From assembly GCA_022572185.1 (NCBI GenBank), contig JACZWL010000022.1, positions 1-50,096 of the forward strand: DNA of 50,096 bases, in the 5' to 3' direction. A model generated the notes under the pieces. That model did not search any database and was not told where the DNA came from. It worked only from the letters and a program-made list of their open reading frames with translations. A program made the translations under genes and the position numbers. Numbering within the stretch: the stretch's first letter is position 1; each line of letters starts with the position of its first letter. The stretch comes from Pseudomonadota bacterium. GTDB lineage: Bacteria; Pseudomonadota; Gammaproteobacteria; Steroidobacterales; Woeseiaceae. This document shows, piece after piece, positions 8,701-17,289 of this stretch.

Positions 8701-9356
8701 GCAGCCTGATCGCAGAGGACATTCCGATGAACGAGGGATGTCTTGAACCACTCAATATTGTCATCCCCGAGGGCAGCTTGTTGAGCCCGAATTATCCGGC
8801 CGCGGTCGTCGCCGGCAATGTCGAGACTTCACAATGCGTAACAGATGCTTTGTTCGGCGCACTCAATGCGCTCGCTGCATCGCAGGGAACAATGAATAAT
8901 CTCAGTTTTGGTAATGACAATTTTCAATATTACGAAACCATTGCAGGCGGAGCCGGCGCGGGGCCGGGCTTTGACGGCGCAGACGCAGTTCAGACGCACA
9001 TGACGAATTCACGCCTGACCGACCCCGAAGTCCTCGAGCAGACGTTTCCGGTGGTGCTCGAATCGTTTTCGATTCGGAGAAATTCGGGTGGTCCGGGAGA
9101 ATGGCATGGCGGCGACGGCACTGTCAGAAAAATCCGCTTTCTCGAACCGGTAGAGGCATCGATTCTTTCGAATCATCGCCGCATCGCACCGTTTGGCCTG
9201 GAAGGCGGTCAGCCGGGCAAGACCGGCCATAACTTTGTCGAGTATGAGCCAGGCGAACGTGAAGAGCTTGGGCCAACCGCCACGGTGAAACTCCGTGAGG
9301 GAGCTTGCCTGATTATTGAAACACCGGGCGGCGGCGGTTTCGGTAAACCGCGCTAA
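5739..9356 (+). CDS. 5-oxoprolinase/hydantoinase, fused HyuA-HyuB (ATP-hydrolysing)
   Basis: This 1205-residue protein fuses the two halves of the oxoprolinase/N-methylhydantoinase family, as in eukaryotic OPLAH. Such enzymes open a lactam ring (5-oxoproline to glutamate) using ATP. The HyuA half (about 1-690) begins [19 protein letters not shown], a phosphate-binding motif, and has a second nucleotide motif at [15 protein letters not shown] and the [10 protein letters not shown] stretch. The HyuB half (about 695-1205) shows [29 protein letters not shown] and [16 protein letters not shown]. The ATG at 5739 was chosen because it directly precedes the conserved RGGTFTD; the frame is open 86 codons upstream but that region is the inverted repeat. 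Substrate specificity within the family cannot be read from sequence. Confidence 0.9.
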   Translation: MDGEKHWQFWIDRGGTFTDIVALRPDGELETAKLLSENPEQYDDAAAEGVRQAIGRWSSDGGSEAPIDAIKMGTTVATNALLERQGTDTALLVTQGFGDSLAIGYQNRPDIFALNIVKPAPLYSRVIEAQERINAAGEVLTPLDEAEVTRALEQCISDGISSVAICLVHGYRYPAHEERIAEIAKDFGFQQISVSHDVEPLIKFISRAETTLADAYLTPVLNNYIGSLRGALAKIEVPRRILFMQSNGGLALAENFRGKDSILSGPAAGVVGMVETATAAGFEKLIGFDMGGTSTDVSAYSGEYERSNDSEVAGVRLRAPMMRIHTIAAGGGSHLRYSDSRYQVGPDSAGANPGPVCYRRGGPLTVTDANVLLGRIPVDYFPSVFGPTADMPLDKEAVLSKFDELAAEISRDSGVNASPEAVATGFLTITVENMANAIRKITVERGEDVRDFTLCCFGGAAGQHACQVADVLGIRTIWLHPLAGVLSAYGMGLSNIRVEQQQSIDIEFSAEHLEQLQEPIAQLLNVCDEMLAEQQVPRNNRQFETRVGLRVVGSDTILNVAPSAFDGMEDAFRQGYRNRFGADVGSDKLIIATIRVEATGYEQLFRDPAIDAGAASSPDGAANVWLGNGWQELPIFKRSTLGSGTEIDGPAIVAEDNSTTVIDAGWFGRVNKWGHLLLEKHKHAEPVSDNIGEDARPDPVRLEVFNNLFMHIAEQMGTVLQNTAISVNIRERLDFSCALFDAEGRLVSNAPHMPVHLGSMGESVRSVIDARGKDLLPGDSIMLNSPYAGGTHLPDLTVITPYFAASDRPLFFFASRAHHADIGGITPGSMPAESRHIDDEGVLIDNFVLVRGGKFRMTEVREVLLGAKYPARDPDKNVADMRAQLAANQQGIRQLEKTIERYGLTTVQRYLRFVRDNAAASVRRLLGSLEDGSFGYELDSGEYIKVTVTVNHENREATVDFTGTSLQSDNNFNAPSAVARAVVLYVFRSLIAEDIPMNEGCLEPLNIVIPEGSLLSPNYPAAVVAGNVETSQCVTDALFGALNALAASQGTMNNLSFGNDNFQYYETIAGGAGAGPGFDGADAVQTHMTNSRLTDPEVLEQTFPVVLESFSIRRNSGGPGEWHGGDGTVRKIRFLEPVEASILSNHRRIAPFGLEGGQPGKTGHNFVEYEPGEREELGPTATVKLREGACLIIETPGGGGFGKPR

Positions 9357-9531
9357 GGAAATCGCCCGTCTAATGTCGTCACACTTCGAACGGATTAAGT
9401 CAATAAATGTCATTCAGCACGCTGCTAATCACATTGGTGGGCGGACCGGAGCCCCTAAAGAGTTTTTTTGGCGCCTGGCTAGCCGACCCCGGTTCATGGC
9501 GACCGATTAATGAACACCGGCTCACACACAA

Positions 9532-9539
9532 AATTTCTA
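9532..9539. repeat. 8-bp target-site duplication, left copy
   Basis: AATTTCTA immediately outside the left inverted repeat of the insertion sequence. It is identical to 10948-10955. Eight-base duplications are typical of ISL3-family insertion. Confidence 0.92.
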
Positions 9540-10947
9540 GGCTCTTCAGGAAAATTTATGGGTAAAAATATAACGGATATGTTGCAGCGGAGATAGTTTT
9601 CTGGATTTTGAGGGTAGAGCATCCTGCCCCCACTCTGAGAAGATGAAAGTGTCGAGCCACCATCTGACGGAGCAAAAGGAACAGAATGCAGATCAAGACT
9701 ATCCTCAATCGAGTGCAGAAATTCAAATCATTTGTAATACGGATCGGTGCGTTGGGTGGAGGGAGCGCCGGTTCCGACGGTTGAAGTTGAGATACACGCT
9801 CGCTTGAACAGCCGGCCGCTGTGTAGCGAATGCGGTCGCCGGAGACCGGGATATGACAGATTGCCGGTGCGGCACTTCGAGTTTATCCCGATGTGGGGCC
9901 ACAAGGTGTTTTTTGTGTATGCACCGCGCCGGGTTGAGTGTTTGGATTGCGGGATCCGGGTAGAACGGCTGCCGTGGGTGGCGGGCAAACGCCGGCTGAC
10001 GGACGCGTATACCTGGTTTTTGTCAGGCTGGGCGAAACGGCTGAGCTGGAAGGAAGTGGCCGAGGGTATTTCGCACCACCTGGGATCATGTGTTCTGCTC
10101 GGTGGAGCGTGCTGTGAGCTGGGGACGGGAGCATCAGGACCTGTCCGGTGTTCAGGCGATTGGTGTTGATGAGATCGCTTGGCAGCGGGGGCATCGCTAT
10201 CTGACGCTTGTTTACCAGATTGATAGTCACTGTAAACGGCTGCTATGAATCGGCGAGAAGCGCACAGTCAGGAGCTTGCTGCGCTTCTTTCGCTGGTTCG
10301 GCAAAGAAAGAAGTCAGGCACTGGGTTTTGTCTGCAGTGACATGTGGAAGCCGTACTTGAAGGTGATTGCCAAAAAGGCCGGCCAGGCCATCCACATCCT
10401 GGACCGGTTCCATATCATGTCACACCTCTCGAAGGCCATCGACGAAGTCCGCGCCCAGGAAACGAAAGAGCTGAAGGAAAAAGGCTATGAGCCGGTACTG
10501 ACAAAAACACGATGGCTGCTGCTCAAGCGACCGGAGAATCTGACCGACCAACAGGACACGAAATTGTCAGAGCTGCTGCAGTACAATCTGAGATCGATCA
10601 GAAGCTATCTGCCGAAAGAAGAGTTTCAGCTCTTCTGGTCGTATATCTCGCCCTACTGGGCCGGCGTGTTTCTGGATAAATGGTGCACCAAAACCATGCG
10701 CTCGAAGATTGAACCGATGAAGAAAGTGGCCAGGATGCTGAAACGGCACCGACCCCTGCTATTGAACTGGTTTCGGGCCAAAAAACAATTTTCCAGCGGT
10801 ATTGTGGAGGGTTTTAATACCAACGCAAAACTGACTACCAGAAAAGCGTACGGTTTTCGGACCTACCATGCGGCTGAAATCGCTTTGTATCATGCGCTTG
10901 GAGCATTACCTGTGCCGGAAACTACCCACGAATTTTTCTGACGAGGC
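9540..10947 (+). mobile_element. ISL3-family insertion sequence, 1408 bp, with intact ends
   Basis: The element is bounded by imperfect 25-bp terminal inverted repeats (9540-9564 and 10923-10947, 20 of 25 positions matching; outer end GGCTCTTC versus GCCTCGTC) and flanked by an exact 8-bp duplication AATTTCTA. It carries a single transposase reading frame of ISL3 type, which is disrupted. Intact ends and an exact duplication argue that insertion is relatively recent or the ends are conserved, while the enzyme is dead, so movement would need a transposase supplied in trans. Confidence 0.92.
9686..10941 (+). pseudogene. Decayed ISL3-family transposase (two frameshifts, one nonsense codon)
   Basis: Reconstructed, this is a ~417-residue DDE transposase. 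The N-terminal zinc-binding region (LCSECGRRRPGYD, then VECLDCGIRVERL) and the IGVDEIAWQRGHRYLTLVY catalytic segment identify ISL3. The C-terminal half (SDMWKPYLKVIAKKAG, then the HILDRFHIMSHL helix and SGIVEGFNTNAKLTTRKAYG) is intact. Three lesions are visible. An extra A near 9738 separates the ATG at 9686 from the next frame. An extra G within 10064-10066 shifts out of the frame that continues FRTTWDHVF. A TGA at 10246-10248 stands where tryptophan is expected (RLLWIG). None looks programmed: no slippery A-run is present at the shifts. Confidence 0.9.
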
Positions 10948-10955
10948 AATTTCTA
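10948..10955. repeat. 8-bp target-site duplication, right copy
   Basis: AATTTCTA directly after the right inverted repeat, identical to 9532-9539. Confidence 0.92.
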
Positions 10956-11146
10956 ATTCTCCCCCATGCACAGATAGTACAGCCAAACGGCGTGACTGAT
11001 GATTTCCATCGGAAATCGACGTCCATGAAATAGTGGTTTCGTGTCTTTCATGGCCCCAGTCTGTCGGACCTGGACTTAACCTAACTTGACAGTACTAGCG
11101 ACCACCAGCAGGGTGACAGTATCAGAGTTGATGGAGCCTACAGCGC

Positions 11147-12163
11147 ATGTTGAAGGAATCGTTTTACCGACCTCTCGGTCGCACGGGCTTGAAAGTTTCG
11201 CCCATCTGCTTGGGCACAGACAACTTCGCCAACCCAACTCCGGAAGACGAGTCTGTTAGCATTATCAACTGTGCCATTGATAACGGTATCAATCTGATCG
11301 ACACCTCCAACAGTTATGCCGCCGGCGAATGCGAAAAAATAATTGGTCGGGCCCTCAAAGCCAATCGGCGACGTGATGATGTGATTTTGGCAACCAAGGT
11401 GCATTACCCGGTTGCCAACAAGGGCATCAACGACCGTGGCAACTCTCGAAAACATATCATTAAAGCTTGTGAAGATTCTCTTCAGCGCCTGCAAACCGAC
11501 TACATCGACATCTACCAGACCCATCGTGTCTGTATGGAAACAGAGTTGGAAGAAACGCTGGGCGCGCTTACTGAACTTCAACGGCAAGGGAAAATCAGAT
11601 ACTGCGGCTCAACCACGTCTCCCTCTTGGAAGATAGTGCAATCGGCGTTGCTGGCTGAGTTCAAAAACCTCACTCGTATGGTTTCTGAGCAATTGCCCTA
11701 CAATCTCCTCGACAGAAGAGTGGAAAATGAAATACTTCCTGCTTGTGAGTGGGCCGGACTGGCCGTTCTTGTTTGGTCGCCTCTGGCCATGGGCATACTT
11801 GCCGGACGATACAATAACGACGACCCCGAAAGTTTTAACACAGCCCGATTTCAACGTGGTGGTATCTACGCTGAACGTATCACTCCTAAAGCGGTAGATG
11901 CTGGAAAACGATTTGTGCAACTTGCGAAACAATTTGATATTCTCGCCGCCCACCTCGCTGTGTTGTGGGTCAAAGACCAACCCCATGTAACAGCCCCTCT
12001 CGCCGGCCCAAGAACCCTGGACCAACTCAAAGACCTTCTTCCCGTAATGGAAATGAGTTTGAGCGATGAAATTCGACAGGCCTGCGACGAACTCGTCCCG
12101 CCAGGAAGCGCTGTGGCCGACTTTCTCAACTCTGCCCCCTGGTCAAAACAGAAACTGATCTAG
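11147..12163 (+). CDS. Aldo/keto reductase
   Basis: This is a 338-residue NADPH-dependent oxidoreductase of the aldo/keto reductase superfamily with a (beta/alpha)8 barrel. The start is typical (YRPLGRTGLKVSPICLGTDN). The catalytic tetrad can be placed at D52 and Y57 (LIDTSNSYAAGECE), K84 (LATKVHYP) and H126 (DIYQTHRV). The cofactor-binding end includes APLAGPRTLDQLKDLL. The closest style is the YajO/Tas subgroup, acting on small carbonyl substrates; the true substrate is unknown. A GGAG ribosome-binding site precedes the ATG. It converges with a FAD oxidoreductase gene 13 nt away and lies about 200 bp right of the insertion sequence. Confidence 0.9.
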   Translation: MLKESFYRPLGRTGLKVSPICLGTDNFANPTPEDESVSIINCAIDNGINLIDTSNSYAAGECEKIIGRALKANRRRDDVILATKVHYPVANKGINDRGNSRKHIIKACEDSLQRLQTDYIDIYQTHRVCMETELEETLGALTELQRQGKIRYCGSTTSPSWKIVQSALLAEFKNLTRMVSEQLPYNLLDRRVENEILPACEWAGLAVLVWSPLAMGILAGRYNNDDPESFNTARFQRGGIYAERITPKAVDAGKRFVQLAKQFDILAAHLAVLWVKDQPHVTAPLAGPRTLDQLKDLLPVMEMSLSDEIRQACDELVPPGSAVADFLNSAPWSKQKLI

Positions 12164-12176
12164 TAGATCATTTTGT

Positions 12177-13562
12177 CTAGAGAATTCCTTTGGATGGGGA
12201 GTTTACGATCTCAGCCATGAGATTTTCGTCGTCGTATCTTGCCAAGCTCAGTTGGTTCGCGAAGGCGGGCAAATCGCCATCAGCCATCCAGGCTGCACAA
12301 ATTGCGCCCGCGGCACAGGCCGACATGCTGCCATAGCCAGATAAAGCACTGGCGATAAACGCTCCGTCGACGCCGAGTGGACCAAGAAGCGGCCAGTTTT
12401 CGCGCGTCATCGTGTAATAGCCACCGTAATGCGTCCAACGGCTTGGAAATGACTCGGAGTATCTTTTCAGTGGCGGATTGAGTGCCGCAGCGGACCGCAG
12501 AATGATTTCGGGGAATTGTGGATGAAAGTGCGGATCGTTTGCCAACTCCTGTTGTGGCTCGCTGGCTTCTCTATTGAACGCCCAACCAAGCTTGATCCAG
12601 GTTCCATTGTCGCCGCCGTCCGGACGACAATGTGTTCCGCCGCGGATTGGCCTGAGCAGCCATGCCATGTCCGGGTCATCGGCAAGCAATTCCCGTTCTT
12701 CAGCGGTCCAGTCCAGTTCCTGATCGTCCAGATCGAGTGAGAACGGTAGCTGCCTGGGTATTGCGCCGTACTGATCGTCAAACGCCAACTTCTGCTGAAA
12801 CACGTTCGCGATCGGCAGATCGACGCCAATCATTGCCGCTATTTCTTTCGCGAAGGGCCCTGCAGCGTTGACGATCATCTCGACATTGATTCGCTCGATG
12901 CCATCGGATCCCTCGACTTCAAGCACAAATCCCTGGTTCTGTTTAATGCCTTTGACCTGAACGCTCAGTCGTTTACCCCCAGCCTCCTTGATGCGTTCCA
13001 ACATGTATTGGCCCATTTGTTGACCACTGATGTCGCCTGCCCTGCGAATATGAAGCACATTGGCTATGTCGGGGCTGAATGTGGGGAACGTTTGTCGAAT
13101 CAGATCCTGGTTTGCCAAGACATCAACACCGTCGGGCGCTTCCGTCCAGTTCGCGGAACGAGTCGGCGGATAGGATTTTGGTGATGGCCCGCGATGAATG
13201 CGAATCAGGTCAGATTCTGTTCCCCCGTAACCTGCATGCAATTCGGCGATTAAATCGTCGATATCTGTCCGACGCGTCGCCAACGCGTAACCGCGTCGTG
13301 TCATATGCAGGACGTTTGATGATTCAAGCGCGATACGCTGCATAAGATCGATGCTGTAGTTCGTGAAGTCGACCATGGTCGGATGTGGCCACCAATTGCG
13401 ATAGTTGTCACCCGACTGTGCGCTTGTATAGGTCATAGGCTGCCTGCTATCGACTAGGAGCACGGATCTCTTTTGATATTCAGTACACAAATAGTAGGCA
13501 GTAGCGATGCCGGCAAAACCCGCACCGATCACTGCGATTTCCACGTCGCGACTAGTATTCAA
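12177..13562 (-). CDS. FAD-dependent oxidoreductase (DAO family)
   Basis: This 461-residue flavoprotein of the D-amino-acid-oxidase/glycine-oxidase fold has an N-terminal dinucleotide-binding motif (VEIAVIGAGFAGIATAYYL, residues 7-25) followed by an acidic residue region binding the ribose (VLLVDSRQP). The middle has the substrate-domain pattern ending in IVNAAGPFAKEIAAMIGVDL. The C-terminus carries the second FAD contact (NWPLLGPLGVDGAFIASALS, then GYGSM). Members oxidise primary or secondary amines such as sarcosine, dimethylglycine or D-amino acids; the substrate cannot be assigned. The start is ATG at 13562. It converges with the aldo/keto reductase gene. Confidence 0.88.
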   Translation of the reverse strand: MNTSRDVEIAVIGAGFAGIATAYYLCTEYQKRSVLLVDSRQPMTYTSAQSGDNYRNWWPHPTMVDFTNYSIDLMQRIALESSNVLHMTRRGYALATRRTDIDDLIAELHAGYGGTESDLIRIHRGPSPKSYPPTRSANWTEAPDGVDVLANQDLIRQTFPTFSPDIANVLHIRRAGDISGQQMGQYMLERIKEAGGKRLSVQVKGIKQNQGFVLEVEGSDGIERINVEMIVNAAGPFAKEIAAMIGVDLPIANVFQQKLAFDDQYGAIPRQLPFSLDLDDQELDWTAEERELLADDPDMAWLLRPIRGGTHCRPDGGDNGTWIKLGWAFNREASEPQQELANDPHFHPQFPEIILRSAAALNPPLKRYSESFPSRWTHYGGYYTMTRENWPLLGPLGVDGAFIASALSGYGSMSACAAGAICAAWMADGDLPAFANQLSLARYDDENLMAEIVNSPSKGIL

Positions 13563-14374
13563 TGGCCGTCTCTATTCACTGTCAAACGATATTATGCTGC
13601 GTTTGTTGGTTAGATGTGCGTAATCTATCCGTGCCTAATTGACTTTCAAGCAGCAGGTGGCAGGTAATATACACTGGGACAGTGTGAACGCGAGCGGGAA
13701 TCGTTCGGACTTACGAATTTCTGTATTGCGTAGTTGAACATCCGGCGGACCGTGGGCCTTAGCCGACGCTGGCGAAATCCATGGCGAGTCGTGCACGAAT
13801 CGATGCGCTATCGAACAAAATGGTCGGGGTGGCCGGATTTGAACCGGCGGCCCCTGCCTCGCGAACGCAATCCGACACTCGTTTGTTATTCAAGAACGAA
13901 TGAGAACAATCACATGCGGTGTCTGTGGATATCGCTCGATCACATTGAATCACGCTGGATATGATTCGCACTGTGGCAGAATTGTGGCAACGGCGAATGG
14001 ACGATTCGAGCACTATGAAAACAGCGTTCTAGCCAGCATAATTCACCAAGGATCGCGGCTTCTGGGCGAGGGCTCGGCCGGTTGAGGGCGGGGCCTGGCG
14101 CGACAAAATCGCCGGGAGCGATTTTGGTCAGCGGCGAAGTTGCTGACCCGCAGGGCGAAGCGCAGGACGCGCGACGCAAACCCATAGCAGTAGGTAGCTA
14201 GGGGTTGAGTGAAGGCCTAGCTCAGGCGTTCGAGGACCAGCCAGGTCCGCGATAGGCGGACGGCGGTGTTCAGCGTGCAATCAGCAATCAAAGTCTCGAT
14301 ACCTCAAAACACCGTGAACGATCAATCGCTTCCAATCGGCCGGCTGCCGCCTTGATGAAATACGCAGACTGATA
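13563..14374. other. 812-bp gap: tRNA-like fragment, hairpin, no convincing gene
   Basis: Only short reading frames without recognisable content occur here. The gap holds the tRNA-Pro-like 3' fragment at 13821-13870 and a perfect 8-bp hairpin (CAAAATCG 14104-14111, CGATTTTG 14119-14126, loop CCGGGAG). It separates the FAD oxidoreductase from the phage-type sheath gene. Confidence 0.6.
13821..13870 (-). pseudogene. 3' fragment of a tRNA-Pro(CGG)-like gene, possible attachment-site remnant
   Basis: Read on the minus strand, the segment ends in CACCCCGACCA (acceptor strand plus encoded CCA). It contains a perfect T-arm (GCCGG, TTCAAAT, CCGGC) and a variable region, then a degenerate anticodon arm with loop TTCGCGA where a proline tRNA would have TTCGGGA. 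The matching 5' half (CGGGGTG acceptor strand, D-arm) is absent upstream. Integrases often use tRNA 3' halves as attachment sites, so this could be an island boundary. No integrase gene is visible in the window. A decayed tRNA duplicate is the alternative. Confidence 0.65.
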
Positions 14375-15928
14375 TTATGCGCACTCGGCCATCACCGGTG
14401 CGAATGCAGTCGTTGCCACACGGCATCCCGAAGCGGTTTGATGAAGCGTAAGTGATACTGGCTCGTCGGCACCGAGCGGATGAAATGTCAGTAGCACGGT
14501 GATGCCGCGATCCGGATTTATCGAATGCGACTGCAGGCCAGCATCACATTGAACAAGAAAATGTTCATCAAGGAATGCACCGGCGTCCGCCAGGTAACAC
14601 ATGTAGGCATGCACCTGTGCCTGAATTGTCTCCGTAACCTGTGCTGCATCCGACTCAAAAACAGCCCATCGTGTTGATCGTTCTATCGCATTCGTAATCA
14701 TCAGACAAAGTCTTCTGACGGTCAGGCTCGTAAACTTCCTGTCCATCTGGATGCCGCGTCCCAGAGTGACAGAACCGCACAGTGTTGCACGCCCCCCCGT
14801 ATTGCCCGCGATCACGTTCAGTCCCTCCTTGACCAGCAAACGGGCATTATCAAACGTCACTACCGTAGCCGGCTCGAGCGTCCTCTTGAATCCAAGGCCG
14901 TACTGATCCAGGTCTTGCCAGGGGCCCTCAGTTCTGTCGAGCTTGCAAAGCAGCCCCGCGATCGCGCCCCCTGCCGCATGTGACGCTGACTCTTCGTCCT
15001 GCCTGGAACGCATGCGTGGATAGTAAGCAAGAATATTGGGGCTCGAGTAGCCGGAATCCCTGATACTGGCGACCGCATCCTGGGCAGATGTCCAGCTCCC
15101 GGGTGGATCCATAATCAACATGGCACCCCGTTTTCGGCAATAGAGCTCTGCTGCCAACATGGCGGTCGGGCCCAGGTCCATATGCCTGCCAGGCGGCGGC
15201 ATATAGAGAATATCGAAATGCTCGATCTGGTTCAGAGAAAACAGGCCGGTACCTTTTGCTGCGGACCCAATCAAGTCGTAATCGGACAATGCGCTGCCAT
15301 CACTGCCGCGTTGAGCGCGCCCGATATAAGGGGGCCCAAACTGGAATCCGGATCCCATTGTCGCCATTGGACGGCCGCCAGGTAACGGTGTTTCTACCCG
15401 CACAAGCGAAGAGCTCAACAACGCGTCGCCCATAAATGAACTTTCACCTTCGACACAATGCAGGCGACGGTAGATTTCCTGGTCGGCCACAAGACCACTG
15501 TCGGGTGCCACTCGTTGAACAGTCAGATTGAAGTGTTGTTCGTCTTCATCATCAATGCCGTCGTAGTCGATCGCTGCTCGAATATTTTCAGTCGACCCGG
15601 GCTCGAGGGCGCGCAACACCATAACGCCCCCTTTCGCCGGCAAACAGATCATCGCTCCGCGGACGTTATTCGCGACGCGGACGATGTAGAGCTCCCGGCC
15701 GCCGTGCTCGAAGAACTGTTTGACGGCCGGTCCGAGGCTGCTGCGATGCCAGTGACCACCAAAGCGGCGCCGGAACCCGGCAAAATTATTGATAAGAGTC
15801 GGTGCGTTCAGGGGGCCGCGGAGCGCACGGCCGATGAAAGCGGCTATGGTGTCGGGTGAGACATCGATGGGTTGGCCCATCGGCGCGATTTCGGTGACCG
15901 TGATGCCACCGTCCTGAGCATCTGACAA
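14375..15928 (-). CDS. Orphan phage/contractile-injection tail sheath protein
   Basis: This 517-residue protein belongs to the contractile tail sheath family. Typical marks are the N-terminal IAAFIGRALRGPLNAPTLIN segment, then FRRRFGGHWHRSSLGPAVKQ and FFEHGGRELYIVRV. The middle has LYMPPPGRHMDLGPTAMLAA and AMLIMDPPGSW, and the C-terminal domain contains a NVIAGNTGGRATLCGSVTLG stretch. In a phage or extracellular injection system it would wrap the inner tube and contract. Here there is no tube, baseplate, spike, terminase or ATPase gene nearby, so it is an orphan. The start is TTG at 15928, with GGAGATAGG before it. It is divergent from the PLP enzyme gene. Confidence 0.82.
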   Translation of the reverse strand: MSDAQDGGITVTEIAPMGQPIDVSPDTIAAFIGRALRGPLNAPTLINNFAGFRRRFGGHWHRSSLGPAVKQFFEHGGRELYIVRVANNVRGAMICLPAKGGVMVLRALEPGSTENIRAAIDYDGIDDEDEQHFNLTVQRVAPDSGLVADQEIYRRLHCVEGESSFMGDALLSSSLVRVETPLPGGRPMATMGSGFQFGPPYIGRAQRGSDGSALSDYDLIGSAAKGTGLFSLNQIEHFDILYMPPPGRHMDLGPTAMLAAELYCRKRGAMLIMDPPGSWTSAQDAVASIRDSGYSSPNILAYYPRMRSRQDEESASHAAGGAIAGLLCKLDRTEGPWQDLDQYGLGFKRTLEPATVVTFDNARLLVKEGLNVIAGNTGGRATLCGSVTLGRGIQMDRKFTSLTVRRLCLMITNAIERSTRWAVFESDAAQVTETIQAQVHAYMCYLADAGAFLDEHFLVQCDAGLQSHSINPDRGITVLLTFHPLGADEPVSLTLHQTASGCRVATTAFAPVMAECA

Positions 15929-16073
15929 AACCTATCTCCGCGATTATGAGTCAGATATCCGTGCGCGTAGTGTAATGGCGCCGGAACGAGATGCCAACCA
16001 GCGCAAGCAATATAACTGTTGGCGCTTTACGCGCGTCTCGGCTAGGCTTGGACAGGACCATTGCAGGATCGTC

Positions 16074-17138
16074 ATGTCAGACACTGATTACTTGTCCGCG
16101 CTGTTTCCGAAGACCGGGGAGACTCTCAAACGGGAGCGCCTGGCGAACCTGCCGACGCCGGTAAGCGATATCACGGTCGATCATCCGTCCGGCCGACATT
16201 CGCTATCGATAAAGCACGACAACCTGACCGGCGATCTGTATGGCGGAAACAAGGTTCGAAAACTCGAATACCTGTTACAGCACGCTCGCGAAAAACATCG
16301 CAGTCGCATCGCGACGTTCGGTTCCGTCGGTTCCAATCATGCCCTGGCAACTGCGCTCTACTCTCGCAAGTTGGGCTTTGATTGCACCTGTTTCCTGTCG
16401 CATCAGGAAAAAACGCCGATGGTACCCGCGACACTCAACATGCACATCACGAGCGGCACCGACCTGGTGAGATACGGAGGATCGTACGCGAAACGAATTG
16501 CGACACTGCGGCAGCACCTCTGGGGCAAGAATGCCTGGGTCGTGCCAATGGGCGGATCTTCGTGGCTCGGCGCAGTTGCTTTCGTCAACGCGGCGCTGGA
16601 ACTCGCTGAACAGGTGGCCACGGGCGTCGTTGCGGCACCGGATAGGCTTTATGTCGCGACCGGCACGATGGGCACTGCTGCCGGCCTGGCGATAGGGCTC
16701 GCGCTTGCTGAACTACCGACCGAAGTTCAAGCGGTACGCGTTTCCGACCCTGAGATCATGAATGAGGAAGCCTTGCGCAGACTCATAGCAAAAACTGCGC
16801 TGATGCTGCGGCGGATAGACGGCAAAATCCCCGCTGACCTTGAGAGCCGGGTCAGGATCGTCGTGCGCGATGAGTTTTTCGCGGGCGCTTACGCCAGGAC
16901 AGATACCGCAACAGACGCCGCCGTGCGGTTCGCGGAAGATCAGCTGCATATCAAACTTGACACAACCTATACCGGCAAAGCGATGGCAGCATTGCTAAGC
17001 GATTTCGATAATCCAGAACTGGCGGATAAGAAATTCCTGTTCTGGAATACTTACAGTTCCGCAGAGCTGCCGGTGCCGGATGGCGAACCGCTGGACAAAA
17101 CCGCTTTGCCTCCGGAGTTCATGCGTTATTTCGAGTAG
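16074..17138 (+). CDS. PLP-dependent D-cysteine desulfhydrase / ACC-deaminase-like enzyme
   Basis: This 354-residue fold-type II PLP enzyme belongs to the 1-aminocyclopropane-1-carboxylate deaminase/D-cysteine desulfhydrase group. The PLP lysine lies in GDLYGGNKVRKLEYLLQ; the phosphate-binding and substrate loops are TFGSVGSNHALATALYSRKL and VATGTMGTAAGLAIGLA; the end has FWNTYSSAEL. It would release ammonia (and sulfide, if D-cysteine is the substrate) plus an oxoacid. Which of the two activities applies cannot be decided by eye. The ATG at 16074 was chosen because homology begins near DYLSALFPKTGETLKRERL; the frame is open 33 codons further upstream. It is divergent from the sheath gene. 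Confidence 0.85.
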   Translation: MSDTDYLSALFPKTGETLKRERLANLPTPVSDITVDHPSGRHSLSIKHDNLTGDLYGGNKVRKLEYLLQHAREKHRSRIATFGSVGSNHALATALYSRKLGFDCTCFLSHQEKTPMVPATLNMHITSGTDLVRYGGSYAKRIATLRQHLWGKNAWVVPMGGSSWLGAVAFVNAALELAEQVATGVVAAPDRLYVATGTMGTAAGLAIGLALAELPTEVQAVRVSDPEIMNEEALRRLIAKTALMLRRIDGKIPADLESRVRIVVRDEFFAGAYARTDTATDAAVRFAEDQLHIKLDTTYTGKAMAALLSDFDNPELADKKFLFWNTYSSAELPVPDGEPLDKTALPPEFMRYFE

Positions 17139-17274
17139 CTTTTTTCTTTATGGCTTTGCACTTCGACGACGGCGGCGGTTGCTCCGCCCGCCTCTCATTT
17201 TCTTCCTTCGCCGCTTGTTCTTCCTGTTTCTTGCGGTCGATTTCCCCCAGCATGATGTCGAGCCATTCGTTCAT
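17119..17274 (-). CDS. Small charged ORF, 51 aa, unknown
   Basis: An ATG-to-stop frame on the minus strand encodes MNEWLDIMLGEIDRKKQEEQ and then a lysine/glutamate-rich helix, PPPSS and a basic tail. It starts 15 nt after the L,D-transpeptidase stop on the same strand, and its last 20 bp overlap the 3' end of the convergent PLP-enzyme gene. The amphipathic, non-random composition suggests a real small protein, probably soluble and helical. I do not recognise a family, and it could be chance. Confidence 0.4.
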   Translation of the reverse strand: MNEWLDIMLGEIDRKKQEEQAAKEENERRAEQPPPSSKCKAIKKKATRNNA

Positions 17275-17289
17275 CGACGAAGAAACTCC

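Noticed and set aside
10064-10248. Programmed frameshift or recoding in the ISL3 transposase.
   Set aside because: No slippery A or T heptamer at either shift, ISL3 does not use frameshifting, and a stop codon follows anyway.
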